Of a stretch of DNA of 64,000 bases, positions 11,931 to 24,245 are shown in pieces (within the stretch, counting starts at the first letter, position 1; every line of letters starts with the position of its first letter). Below the pieces are notes generated by a model. It was not told where the DNA came from, searched no databases, and saw nothing but the letters and a program-made list of their open reading frames with translations. This DNA comes from Ophiura sarsii (taxonomy: Eukaryota; Echinodermata; Ophiuroidea; Amphilepidida; Ophiuridae): assembly GCA_035610835.1 (NCBI GenBank), contig CM069458.1:30901449-30965448 (forward strand), in the 5' to 3' direction. Position numbers and translations under genes: made by a program.

Positions 11931-13479
11931 AGCAAATTTTTCATGAATCTATGAACAATTCTGTGCAGAAACACTTCTGGGTTTTTTAGTTAAATGTTTT
12001 ACTACCCAGGGTAGAAAAGGACCGAAGAGTCACACAAATGAAATAGAGAGACTGCGATTTGGCCATTGTTTAATCAATAAAATGAATAAAACTGTATTTT
12101 TTACATTTAAACACTCCCTGAATTGAACATCATATTCTAGTAGAGAATGTCTAGATAACAATTCAATATTAATATCCATAGTAGCAGGCACATGTTATTA
12201 ACACATATGAGAAGTTTAAATAATTTCCTATGTATACTTTTAAAATGGCATCAATTTCAAAAGTTCTAGTTTTCCGCTATTTTGTGTAGAAACCTATGGG
12301 CGCCTCATCCACCGGCGCCTCATCCACCGGCCCCACCCTAGACTCACTCGACGTTTAGATTGATAACTTCACTGTTGCTAAACATGTGGCTTTAATCCTT
12401 TTTTATTCGGTAGCTGGATAAATTGCCTTTAATATGATACCAAAAATGTTATGTTTTTTTGACAACTTCTATTTAAAATAGAGACACGTATCACGATTTT
12501 AAGGATTTTTTGAAACGACCCCACCTTATTTGATATACCTATTAGTGACCTGTGACCTTTTGCAAAACAGCTTTTCATTATGCTCCTATCTTTAATGATT
12601 TTAATTACTTCATATAATCATCATTTAGTATTTATGATAAACTATCTTGATAATTCGCAAGCTTTTCATGTCACAGGGGAAGTAAGTCAATAATATGACA
12701 ATGATGACCCAAAGGTTAATATACACAAAGCAGTGAATAAAATGCATAAATCATGGTATTTCGTAATTGCAAATATCTTTACAGACACCATTCAAAATAT
12801 AATAAAGATATAATTCATAATACCGAGGTTTTAAATCATTCTAAAGCAACTTCATGTCATTGTAATCATTCAATAGCAGAAATTGTGGTATTAGGCCCAA
12901 AATGACCCAAAATGACAAAGTAACCAGTAAGAATGTGAATTGTTTCATATTCTATTCACATTTCAATACCGAGTCATGTTTCATCGACACTAACACATAA
13001 TTTTAAAAATGAATTTTAAAATTTTGATAAAGTGTTTGCAAGTGGACCCGTACCCATTTGGACCGCTTGCCCCAACAAACCTTTCAGAAAAAAATGCAAA
13101 GATGCATTTTGTTTTAGCCATTGCAGTTTTCTGTAGCCAGCGAGCATCTTTGAATTCACAATTATTACGGCGTTCGCGTTATTTGCAAATTCATGAAGTA
13201 ATAACTCTACCAAATTAATATCCTGTATAATGATTTGATTTGTAGCATTCTTTAAATGATAATATTGACCGCAAATCCAAACCACCAATGTCCCAAGTTA
13301 GCAACATGCACCATTTTCCGGTCGTTACTACAACCTATTTCGGAAAGTCCCTAAGCATACCACAAAATAGCACCGATCAAATGCAATATACACTTTAGGA
13401 TCTTAAGATGACTACTGCATGTATAATATTTACTTAGAAATAATAGGCGTATACGACGGTATTAAACAAATTATAAATA
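11931..13479. other. Intergenic stretch without a gene
   Basis: This is mainly AT-rich DNA. A 15-base direct repeat, GGCGCCTCATCCACC, occurs twice at about 12299-12331. A copy of the phrase AATAATAGGCGTATACGACGG stands at about 13440 and recurs near 56404. Nothing looks coding. Confidence 0.45.
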
Positions 13480-13519
13480 CTAGCGGGACGCCCGTCCTTC
13501 GGACGGGCTCTCCCGCTAG
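13480..13519. repeat. Strong hairpin ending in CTAG
   Basis: CTAGCGGGA pairs with TCCCGCTAG and, inside, GCCCGTCC pairs with GGACGGGC around a TTC loop, giving 17 pairs with a small bulge. A GC-rich hairpin ending in CTAG is typical of Helitron 3' ends, which end in CTRR. The next base is G rather than the usual T and no 5' TC end was identified, so the assignment is tentative. Confidence 0.5.
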
Positions 13520-13689
13520 GGAGTAAGGCCTACCAGATAGAACACCTACAAAATGAAACAACACATAAGTGTTGGAAAATTTATAACGAAACACATAGGA
13601 ATAGAACAATATCTAAAACATTTTTGTTTTAAATCAAAAGGTTTTGTATAATTTAAAATTTTCAAATTTCAATTGACAAATTTAAATAT

Positions 13690-13995
13690 CCCGTACCCCA
13701 CCAGTCACTCCCCCGCCCTTCCCTCGCCCCAACCCCGCTCCGTGGCATATCCGTTACGCAATTTAGCATCACATTTCTTCATTAACCCCCTGCCTCTCAA
13801 ACCACATAATCATTACACACAGCCCCTATTTGCCCCCGCCCCGCCCGCCCGTGGCATACCGCAACACCCAATTGCCGTGCCTCCCAAACCACATTTCTTC
13901 GTTTGACCCCCCCCCCCCCCCCCCATCGCCCCCGCCCGCCGCCCCAGCCGTACCCGCCCCTCCCTGTTCCCCGCCTCCGCCCCCGCCCCGTGCAC
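13690..13995. repeat. C-rich low-complexity block
   Basis: The sequence is extremely C-rich, with runs up to about 18 C and a diverged internal duplication containing GTGGCATA and ACCACATTTCTTC. Open proline- or glycine-rich frames on both strands are a consequence of composition and are not called as genes. Confidence 0.7.
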
Positions 13996-13998
13996 ATA

Positions 13999-14666
13999 CC
14001 GGGTGGTTCAAAAAAAAGTTGACCCAAGTTCAAAGTAATTTTTCAACCACATATAAATTTTCAGAGAATTTGTGTTTACTTTGTTTTAATCAGCAGTAAG
14101 TTTTGAAATTATCCTGAAAAGATGGCACGTTTAGCTTGTTTGGTTCTTCAGATATGGTTCATTACAGAAAGCATGTACAAAACTGACTTGTCCACGGGAG
14201 CGTCATTTAGTTTTTGTTTTAAACAAAACAGCCTGCTCTAGTTTCAGAATTGAAAAGTCCGCCTGACAAAGTAATCCCAATCTCTATGCCTATGTGCCAA
14301 TCACATTCAACAAGGAAACGTAGATACGTATAGGTAGGTAATGTCAAGCACCAAACATGTTTCAGATGTCACTTTTTTCATTTTCTCCTATTTTTACAAT
14401 TTGTGACCAATCGTGTGTAAGTCTACTTTGTGCATTCCATCTCTACTAAAATGACTAAATGACGCTCCCGTGGCCAAGGCAGTTTTGTGCATGCTTTCTG
14501 TAATGAACCATATCTGAAGAACCAACCAAGATAAATGTACCATTTTATCAGGATAATTTCAAAACTTACTGCTGATCAAGACTAAATTAACAGATATTCT
14601 CTGAAACTTTAAATGTGGTTGAAAAATTACCTTGAACTTGGGTCAACTTTTTTTTGAACCACCCGG
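13999..14666. mobile_element. TA-flanked foldback MITE
   Basis: The element begins CCGGGTGGTTCAAAAAAAAG and ends with the complement, with TA on each side (13997-13998 and 14667-14668). The arms run about 330 bases and almost meet in the middle, so nearly the whole 668-base element is one imperfect palindrome. The TA target suggests a non-autonomous Tc1/mariner-type element. There is no transposase. Confidence 0.85.
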
Positions 14667-14668
14667 TA

Positions 14669-15790
14669 CATTAGAAGTATAAGTTGTGACCCATGCCCTC
14701 TATCGCCCATAATTTGTTTTCTGGATGTGTCCAAGAAATTGGATTGACCCCCAAGGTTATATAACTACTTACCAACGACATAACAACGAATGTCAGCCAG
14801 AGTTCACCTCTATGTTAATGAGTTGCGCACAGAAAATATTGATTCTGTAAGATTCTTTAGATACTAAACTTAGATCGCCTATAGAAGGTTGTTTGGCTGA
14901 AACCAAGTATGTCCCTGTTAATCCCCTCATTACGTCGCAAGAGTGTTGCCATAAATGTTTCCTAAAACACATCGATATGCCTCCTAGATCACAACTCAGG
15001 ACAATAAATTAGCCCGATACATTGAAAACACAACTGTTTGCAGGCGGGCAGCACCCATTTTTTTGGCCTTGAGGGCATAAAAATAGCCTAATTAGAAATA
15101 AGTAGTTTTTCGCTAATTGTCATGAAGTCGCACACCGTCGCACATAATGTTGAACTTGAACGCCCGTACAATACTTTTAGCTACAGTTTGCGGCATAAAC
15201 TGTTGCGGCATATATGTTGACCGTATGACACCGTACGGCTGAGCAATAAATTAATTTGTAATCGTCTTCGGAAATAAACTCTTGAGGGCAACCATGATGC
15301 TATAAAACTAAACTGGATCTCCACACCCCTATATATCGCCGACATTTAATAGGTTTAAAAAAGAACGATAGTGAATACGGGAAGGATTTACTCTACATAT
15401 AATGAACAATGAACTACATATAATGAACAATGAACTGTGGCGAACGCGAAAAGGAAATATTATTGTGCGATCGATTTCGGGTTGTGCCCGTTAGTGGACA
15501 AAAGGACCATTAACACCAAGGACATAGTTAGTTGAATTTATTCCTCCACAACATTTGTTTAGCACAATCAGGGCATTGACCACATACAATTATGTCATTG
15601 TGCCCTATGTTACTTTAGCAAGGTCACGTACCAATGTTCATACACAGAGTGAACAAAGTTTGTGGAGGACAAATAAAACGAACCCGCGAAAGTCAACAGA
15701 CTTATGCATAACGTGTAAAGAAATAGGTGACTGGTCTCTATAATAGGATTTAAATAACAATCATGTTAAAGATCGACAATGTGATTAGTG
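14669..15790. other. Intergenic stretch without a gene
   Basis: No gene, repeat array or inverted repeat was recognised. A short direct duplication of ACTACATATAATGAACAATG occurs near 15413-15432. Confidence 0.4.
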
Positions 15791-15796
15791 CTTTAA

Positions 15797-16195
15797 AGGG
15801 ACATTAAGTGGTGTTGAAAACTTTAAATGTTTAAAAATTTACTTCAGAATTCAAGATGAACATTAAAAATTGCCATTATTGTTGTTTCTACTAACAAAAA
15901 CACAGCAAAACTTGATTAAAACAATATCATCGCTATTTATTGAAATACGCCCTCTATGCAAATATGGTTCGCGTTATGTATCACGCGTACTGCAGGGGAA
16001 TACTGTCGGACGTAGAATGCTCGTCGCGGCTGTACGAGCATTTTTGAATCGACGTTTTCTTGTACAAAGACGGCTGATTTTTCTTAATCCTTATAGGTGT
16101 CAAGTTCATACATGTAATACAATTATAAGAATATACTAATCCCAGTTTTTATCATAATTAAGGGCGCAGTCTCCAACACATCTCTTAGTGCCCCT
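15797..16195. mobile_element. TTAA-flanked MITE, copy 1
   Basis: The ends are AGGGACATTAAG and the complement of AGGGGCACTAAG, flanked by TTAA at 15793-15796 and 16196-16199. A related copy is at 59029-59365 and shares ACTTCAGAATTCAAGATGA and CTCCAACACATCTCTTAGTG. A TTAA target is used by piggyBac and Kolobok transposons. The 89-codon frame inside is not conserved as a protein. Confidence 0.8.
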
Positions 16196-16199
16196 TTAA

Positions 16200-18136
16200 T
16201 CATGGATCATTGATATCCCTTCTGTATCTACTATTCCTATGGTACATTCCATATTATAATGTAGTAAAGAAAGAATGCATGGAAAAGTACATGTACCTAT
16301 AAGATTACTATGAGACTGTACATTGCTGTACATCCCTTACTAAAGGTCAAATCTAAAGGTATACCTTTTTTTACTTTTTTAACACATTATTTGGCTGGTA
16401 AATACCACATATTTGATATCAATGGAAAGCTTAAAACACATTTTATCAGCTACAATAACTTATTCTGTGATTAAAACTACTCTCTTTGAGAAATGCCATC
16501 TGCAAGTATGAAGTTTCACGTATTTCGCATGACATCGGTGTTCCCCACCTTACTGACCTTTTAAAAGGTATGCTATCCCCAAAGTATGCCAGCTAGCCGG
16601 TAGCCTTAGTCCCACTCTTCAAAGTGTTATGCATTTTATGGACGAAATGTCCGGCATTTTTTCATAAAGCCACCAAGAAATTGTATGTTTTCCCATAGCG
16701 TTACACTCAAATTACCCGGATGTGGCAATCAACGACAACATTATTACCATTTCTCGACTATTGAGGGCAGTGCGTATAAGTATACTAAAAACATAAGAAC
16801 GTAACCTATGTGCGTGGCTTATCTCAACCCCAAGGCCTAAACCGTAACCAATTCCCGTGGCGCAGCGTATTTCTCCAATATTTGCCCGCCCGCGTGTGTA
16901 GGGGTGCGTGGGTGTAGTGCATATGCGCGTTTATTTTTCATGGCGCACTGCGACGCGTTATGTGTTACGCGCGGCATAGAGAAAAAAACAAACATGGCCC
17001 GTAGAAATAGTCTCAAAACCCGGGCTGAAAAAGCCCTAAATTTGTGTTCGTTTGCCCATATCTTGGTCAATTCTGTACGGTTTTCGGCCATTTATAGCTA
17101 ATAACCCGTCTCAAGACATCATCTATTATCAGTGCAATATTCACGGCTTTAAGATGCAAAATGAGAAAGCCTTTAAGGATACACACATACACACACCCCT
17201 ACATATAACATACGGCAAATTATAGTACGATTTTAAACAGGTTCGCCGTCGTGGATATTTACTGTTGCATATCTGTCAATCATTTCAAGTAGATTAAACT
17301 TGACCTAAACTCATCTTCATAAATCGCTCATACTATCTGTGAATTTTCAATCAGTCACTCAAGGAGGTGGCTTCAAAGATCTGGATAATATCACATGTGA
17401 AAATACCCTAAAGTTGCAAATGTTCTGGCATGTAAGGTAAGGAATGTCAAGTTGTAACATAAGTCGTACTTGTACTGTTCAAAAGAAAGCAGTATGCCCA
17501 TACCATTACAAAAACCTTCATGTTGGACCAGTTGCCCCATATTCCCCTATACATGTAAAAAACATTGAAACGAATTTGGATCATAGGATAATATTCAAAC
17601 TTCATTATCAATAAAGATTTGATAGTTCCATTAAAGTGGGGGTTTTCCGAGTTTTATAACTAGCGACAATTTTACAGATTATATTTCATAACAGTAGGAG
17701 AGAGTGGCGAGTGTACGCCCTATGACCCGGCCCTACGGGCAGGTTCGCACACTACGTGATTCTCATCTTTGCGGTTACTAGTTGAATTTGGCTAACACAA
17801 AATAGATATACAGTAGTATGTTGTAAGCTTCCCACATTAACGTGGCATAACACCGTAAACATGTTTGTCAACTTATCATCCAAAAACCAGTTTTGCCTTA
17901 CAAAAGTGAATTTTCTTCCATTTGTCATATTGATTTTGGCCAATTTGTACTTGATGTTGACAAAAATATGCTCCAAGTTGGTAAAAAAGGGAATTTTTGT
18001 AGAAAAAACTTATGAACTCTAATAATTGTCCATTATTTGTTGAATGTGCTGTATTTTGTACCTTAATTTTGTGACTGTGAGACTTTTTTTTTTGCTGTGC
18101 GAAATTTTATGACCGTGCGAATTTTTTTGAACCTAC

Positions 18137-18137
<1 letters not shown>
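16200..18137. other. Intergenic stretch without a gene
   Basis: Mostly AT-rich DNA. A GC-richer patch at about 16850-17040 has ORFs on both strands but matches nothing known to me. The phrase ATTTTAAACAGGTTCGCCGTCGTGG near 17230, with a few changes, recurs near 56440, so repeat fragments are present. Confidence 0.4.

Positions 18138-18173
<36 letters not shown>
18138..18173. repeat. Poly-C tract
   Basis: A run of 36 C follows several copies of a phrase like GACCGTGCGAATTTTTTT. It resembles the homopolymer-ended repeats at 35984-36594 and 54701-55106, but no left end was found. Confidence 0.8.
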
Positions 18174-18175
<2 letters not shown>

Positions 18176-20470
18176 GTAGTAACTTGTCAGTGAATGCCTT
18201 CGGTTCATTGCAAGTCTCTCATGCCTAAAGGATCCAGATGTAAAAGAAACTGCGTCTAATTGTTACATGGAAGTTATTACAGTTATCTTTCTCCGAAAGG
18301 GACCGTGATCCGCCCTCATCATTGATATGATAACCGACAGGCATTTCGATTATACTGCTGTCAAAGTGTGTTCAAGATCGTTACAATTATATCATGAAAA
18401 AAAATAACATGAACATGTTTTTTCGGACCCTCAGGCCTCAAAGTTACCTTTTCATTCATAGAAAGAAAAAAAATTGTAACCTATGTTTTTGTATGATATT
18501 CGAACGATAAATTTGATCATAGCATATAATTTGTTGGTATATTAATACAGTATTATGAACATGTCTAAAACAAACAACCAACTTGCATTACAATACGCCC
18601 ATCATCATACACCATGACAATGATGACATGGTACTTCTAATAATAATGAATATGGAAGCCAGAAAATGTGCCTTCAAGAAGCATTATATGAATTAAACTG
18701 GATCCATATTTTTACCTTGATAATCTGATGACACTTAATGAATGAAAAAAATTTCAGTATAATTTGATGATACTTTTCAAAATAACCTAATTATGATTAT
18801 GTGATCCTTTGTGATGGACACTCCATTGCTAAGTTCCTGATCCCAAAGGTATAACATTTGATCAATTTACTAAAGGTCTAATGTACCCCATACCTGGACG
18901 AGCGAACATAAATGTACGTATTCCAATTTCCCCCAACAACAATTTCATAACATTTGTGAGGAATATTCTCAATATCTCCTATGTGTTTTTTCAGATGAAA
19001 CTGTTGGTTTTCATCACGTTCATGGTATTTAAAAATAGCCTTCATCTCACGTCTATATCAAATTCTATTCGTTTAATAGTTAAGGTGGTGGGTCAACTAG
19101 CTATCCATTAACTGTTCAAAACTATTCCTGCAAACAAATAATTATCAAATATTGGTAAATGTGATGTAATAATGCAGTGGTCCTATGAACAGGGCGTCGT
19201 ATTAAACATGGAAATTAAGCTTATGGTGCTAAGACAAACCGACATGTCGATATTTTTACAACATTTTAAGGACTATTTTAATAAGGTAAAATAGAAATCC
19301 TGAAAAGATAAAAATACCACCTTTTTTAAATAATTGAATAGCAAACAAAAAACCATAAAAAGAATGGGCGGTAGCCATAAAAGCTCAAGAAATCTCGCGA
19401 TTATTTTTGTGAATTCGGTATTTCAAAATATGCCATCAAAGTGATACACAAAATAGCGAAACATTATAACATAATTTCTTCTTAAGGTTGATACATGTTC
19501 AAATTAAGGTGATGGAAAATATATGATAATAGTGTAAATAAAACCTTAACAAAAGTCAAATACTGATAAATTAACACTTTTTATGCTCGGAGCGGAAAGT
19601 ATAGGCCTACAATAAATCAATATCATATACCTACATAGGGTGAGTCAACATTTTCAGCTCCCGATTTCACTGATTTCTTAAACGAGTGCAAATACAAACA
19701 TTTATATGTTTAATGAAATGCCCAGCGAGAACACATGGTTATATAGCTATAACCTAAATTTGCTTTCATTCAAATTGGTTATTCCAAACGAGAGATATGA
19801 GCTTTCTCCTAAATTCTGTGGAATTCCACTTCTTTTCCGACATCGTCCAAGTAAAGGGATTGTTATGAAACTATAGGTTTTTGCTGATTGAGGTGGGTCA
19901 CAAGTTGAACATGTTGAAGGAAGAGCTGGATATATTGAATCCAGTTCCAGACCATCACATACCGTATGACATTATGAGACGGAAATCCTTCATTTGTTGA
20001 GATTAGTGCGATCAAAACGTTTTAAAAACATTAGTTTACTTAATTTGATAAGAGAAATGAGTGCCTGTATTTACACACAACTCATCAATTACATAGCTTG
20101 TTTGCCAAGAATTCGTTTGGTGTACAATGCTATGTTAAATTTCAATCATTCTCGGGCAATAATGGACGTAACAAGCATTATTGAGATAAGCTAAAATAAT
20201 GTTGACGAAAATATTTGGAAATTATAATTTTAAACTTATTTGGTTCGAGAGAAGAACTGACAGATCTCATTTCTTTTAAACAGTTATTGCGTTATATAAC
20301 TTAGAAATTGCTAACTTACTTAATTAGTATGAATAATTTTGTGCAATTATGTCATAATAGCTCAATATCGTCCATGCAATGTCGATCTAATTACTCTCTC
20401 AAATTCGAACCCGTAATTATTATGACAACAATAGGCAAATATAGATACACTTAGAACATGTAGAACAGTA
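18174..20470. other. Intergenic stretch without a gene
   Basis: This is AT-rich DNA with short frames only (for example 18881-19111 and 19994-20194) that resemble no family known to me. No repeat structure was found. Confidence 0.4.
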
Positions 20471-20766
20471 CACTCTTATTCTAGATTAGTCAAATTTGAC
20501 ACGGAAAGGGTCAAATCTGACACAGTAAATTAGTCCGCGGGGAAGCTACAACTTATTAGTTAGCTTATTAATTAATAACACGGGAAAATGTGTCACTTTT
20601 TTGACACTGAAGTGTGTCAAATGTAACAAGTATCCGGGTCAAAATGATCATTTTATTTGTTAAATCGGAATCGGAATACACATAACGACCAATAAATTGA
20701 TCAGTGTAACACAAATGTGTCAAAAAGAAATGACACGGAAAATTTGACTAATCAAGAATAAGAGTG
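20471..20766. mobile_element. TA-flanked MITE (CACTCTTATTCT ends)
   Basis: The inverted ends are CACTCTTATTCT(A/T)GATTAG, continuing for about 27 bases, with TA at 20469-20470 and 20767-20768. Inside, phrases of TTTGACAC and GTGTCAAA recur in both orientations. At 296 bases it is non-autonomous. Confidence 0.8.
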
Positions 20767-20768
20767 TA

Positions 20769-21618
20769 ACAAAATGTGTATACAAGTTATGTGAATCATA
20801 TTCGAGAAAACCAAGAAGAAAATGAAGACTGCTAATTCTATGAGGCTTTTATAAGGGAAGAAAAACAGCAACTAATTCTCCATAGATCTGGTGATGATAA
20901 TAAAATGAAATAGTTATTACGAAGTTTTATCAATATCTTATAACTGTCCAATCAGTCAAAGTGGTTTTCATGTGATGCATCATGTCACAGAGTATTATGG
21001 TATCTTGTCTTAAGTTTTAAAAATATGAGATTTTGACAATGTTTGACAGAATATGAATCAATCTTTCGAATGGTCTCATTAAACGAAATTTGAGATGTAT
21101 AATTTTGCAAAAATGAGGGAAATAGAACATATTTTACAAACTAGTTTGCTCTATATCTCAAAAATAGGCCAATAAGCTGGCAAGATGTATGACTTGATGT
21201 CTCGCAATATGCTGTTTTATTATAGTTTCACTCTTAAATGTAAGGGAGTGAACACATGTTTATTATTTATTATTGTTTTTTAAATTAAATTTCCAATAAA
21301 ACCTGATTAATCCTTTGTTGCAAGAACAACATGAATGAAATTTGATAAAACAACAATGTGCAACGCTTGTAATACCATCCTTGGATGAAACAATTGTCTA
21401 AATATCAGGCCACTATTTATAGCCTAATTTTTATCCTTAAATTCTGTAATTTATTGAGATGTTAAATTACACTATAACATACACGGTCATCATGTTAAAT
21501 ATTCAGCTTTATCAATCTCATAATTAAACAGAAAAGGTGTAAATCTTTTCAAAGATGATGTAATGGCTAATTCAATTTATTAAAAAAACCTAATTGAGCC
21601 CCAATTGGAATGTTTCTC
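20769..21618. other. Intergenic stretch without a gene
   Basis: AT-rich DNA with no recognised gene or repeat. Confidence 0.4.
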
Positions 21619-21654
21619 TTTGACATAATATGTTGTTTACTATATTATGTCAAA
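21619..21654. repeat. Short perfect hairpin
   Basis: TTTGACATAATA and its complement are separated by about 12 bases. It may be the ends of a very small foldback element. Confidence 0.55.
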
Positions 21655-21794
21655 ACCAGATTACCACACCTAGACCAGTTTTCCTTTGAAAATATTAATA
21701 TCGGATGCGCGACTAAAAGTATGTGAATTTTACGCAAATCGTGTGGAATTAACATTCATATATACTTTATACAAGTGAACATATTCAGACTTTA

Positions 21795-21868
21795 CTATGT
21801 TTCCAATGTTTTCTGATACTGTGGAACTTAGCTATGTTTCCAATGTTTTCTGATACTGTGGAACTCAG
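21795..21868. repeat. 37-base tandem duplication
   Basis: Two consecutive copies of a 37-base unit beginning CTATGTTTCCAATG differ by one or two bases, so the duplication is recent. Confidence 0.85.
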
Positions 21869-22886
21869 TAAAATGTTGTAAAATACTGGTAATCATTATG
21901 TGTAATATTGTAAGCGAAATCATGATGAATTAATTCTAATGAAATATTGAATAGGCCTAATTGCATGCAATGTAAAATTGGAAATTAATTATAAACTGAC
22001 GACTCTGACAGAACCATTATTTCTCCCCAATCATGCTCCAGTGAATATAGTTTTTAAGCTATATTTAAAATCCATCATCATTCCCTTTTAAAATACAAGA
22101 AAATTGTAATAGTTTTCGAAGAGGTAATTGACCAACTGTGATCAAGGAACCCAGAACGATAAAATCTTCTATCCTGCCCCAGATTCAATTACGGGTTGAA
22201 AGACCACGGTAACCATCGAAATTGAAAGGGATTGATATAGCGCGTGTGTACCGATGCAATCATAAAGTACCGAACTCGGATTGGTTCCATGTGCATATCT
22301 GATCCACAGCGCGACTTGTTGAAAAGACTGATATTGGTATAATCAATGTTATACTAATCGCTACATAATTATAATATTGATTCCGCTAGGGAGTTCAAAT
22401 GTTCACAATTGTAGCGCAACAATATTTTCTATGCATAACATGCAAATGTTGTTTTCAGCATGGGTATATTAATATTTTAAACGAAACGAAAAATGGTGAA
22501 ACTGTCAAAATGTAAATATTTGCATAAATTAAGCTTAATTAAACCTATTGTTTTAATTTGTATGGCTCAGATGTTTATATGCCTGCCTGGCGAAATTTGT
22601 TTATTAACACTTGCCCAAATCTGGCATCAGTACCTATTCTACCTTTTATATTATAACAACAATGATAAATTCTGGTGTTGGACCAAAAATTATGCAAATT
22701 TCATGCAAATTAGCTGGAATATATTATTTGTACACGCCCCAACCACTGCAGACTCTACTGAGATATGGATGGAAGGGTTTTCTATCAATTTATTATCGAA
22801 ATAGCTGGTAGTACTTCCATTACCTTAAAAAATCTGATCCTCTTGGCCTAAAACAACAATTGAGAGCAATCAATTTTGAACATTTA
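21869..22886. other. Intergenic stretch without a gene
   Basis: The longest frame, 22493-22804, has 103 codons and matches no family I know; base composition is the same as its surroundings. CCGCTAGGGAG at about 22383 matches the flank of the hairpin at 13480, so a transposon remnant may lie here. Confidence 0.4.
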
Positions 22887-23386
22887 GGGGAGAACGGGGT
22901 AAGATGAGCCATTTTTCACATTTTGCCCTATTGTGCAGATATTAAAAGACAGACCTTCAAACTTAGTGTTGCAAGTAAAACTTTAGAGTGTTGACTTACT
23001 TAGTATAACATAATAATTGAACCAATTGCTATTGTTTATTCATGGGAGATATTTGAAAAAAATTGGCAAAGTGGCTCAACTTGCCCCGGACTAGGGGTAA
23101 GTTGAGCCACCAGTGTGGGTAAGTTGAGCCACCACAATAATCAATGGGACATTTGAAATCAGAAAATAAGTTTCAGAAATGTTGGTTTATTCATGGTAAA
23201 AGTGAAATATACTCATAATTGTTAATACTTTGATCCAAACTGGAATTTTAAAACACTTCCCCACAATTTTCGTACTCAATTTTGACAAATTTAATTTTAT
23301 CATGGCTATTTCCTATGCTCAACTTACCCCGTGAAAAATGGTTCATCTTACCCCGCAACAGTCAACTTATGAAAAAATAACTCCCC
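22887..23386. mobile_element. TA-flanked MITE of the TTGAGCCA family, copy 1
   Basis: The ends are GGGGAGAACGGGGTAAGATG and a matching complement interrupted by an insertion near 23355-23380, with TA at 22885-22886 and 23387-23388. GTAAGTTGAGCCACC occurs twice in the interior (about 23096-23133). The family resembles 27456-28337, which has GAGTTGAGCCA in the same place. No transposase. Confidence 0.75.
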
Positions 23387-23388
23387 TA

Positions 23389-23930
23389 CCCTACTGAAGC
23401 TTAATGACATTTTCAACATGTTACTAAATTTAAGTGCACATGTCACCCTTTTAGCACACAAAGTTGCACCAATACAATCTATGCACTTCTAAGAAAGAAA
23501 CCACGTAAACCATTTTTTTTCAAAAATTTACTCAGATGTGTCCAAAATATACTTTCTAGCTCAATTTTCTTACCATGTGTGCACACGATGCAAGGTTGTC
23601 ACAAGAGAGCACTTTTGCGGAACATAATGTTCAGAATTTAAAAATAATAAGAAATACCACATTTTGAAATATTCTCCTCTAATAGGCCTATTAGTGTTAC
23701 TCCATTCTTGATAACTATAGTTTATAATTGCAATTATCGGTAAAAATTCCAATTATCCTGTAAGAGGAAAATTGCAATTTTGAAATTATGCAAACTCATC
23801 AACCCCTTTGAAGGAACTGGGAGCAAGGCCGGCGCAAACCGTATAAGGCGCAAACCGTAGGCCAGCATCCAGGATAACATCTAAATACTATTTGTGGCGA
23901 TTCTGTCTGTCCAATGACTCCGAGTGTAGA
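23389..23930. other. Intergenic stretch without a gene
   Basis: No gene or structured repeat was recognised. Confidence 0.4.
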
Positions 23931-23942
23931 TTCCTGCCCATC

Positions 23943-23982
23943 TGTCCGTGCAATCGCTATGCGCAGTGCAATCGCTATGCGC
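23943..23982. repeat. 18-base tandem duplication
   Basis: The unit GTGCAATCGCTATGCGCA is present twice in a row, within a CpG-rich patch that is the edge of the dispersed repeat at 24050-24245. Confidence 0.75.
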
Positions 23983-24049
23983 AGGGATCTTCGCCCAACG
24001 TAGCAACCAGTGCCACGCAACAGTCACGAAAGTGTCACGCACGGCCCGC

Positions 24050-24245
24050 TACCGAAATTTTGATTTTCTTTAACCCCGGTAGCTACTATTTGGGCTCAAA
24101 TTGTGGCTTACGGAGTGAGTGATGACATATGGTCTTCGCCCACAATATTTTCATTATGGACATAGCTACATTCCTGTATAATGTGGCTGTTTGTTATCCT
24201 TAAAGATCGCATCGCAAATAAAGCATTTATACAGGATAATACGAC
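24050..24245. repeat. Dispersed repeat, copy 1
   Basis: This stretch aligns in the same orientation with 40334-40510, sharing GGTAGCTACT, GATGACATAT, ATGGTCTTC and CATAGCTACATT-type phrases at about 75-80% identity. No ends were defined and nothing is encoded. Confidence 0.65.

Noticed and set aside
13673..14099. Proline-rich and glycine-rich reading frames on both strands
   Set aside because: They come from a C-rich low-complexity block and the start of a foldback, with no domain.
15870..16139. 89-codon frame
   Set aside because: It lies wholly inside the TTAA MITE and is not kept in the second copy at 59029.
22493..22804. 103-codon frame
   Set aside because: No domain, no splice or codon-use support, AT-rich like its surroundings.
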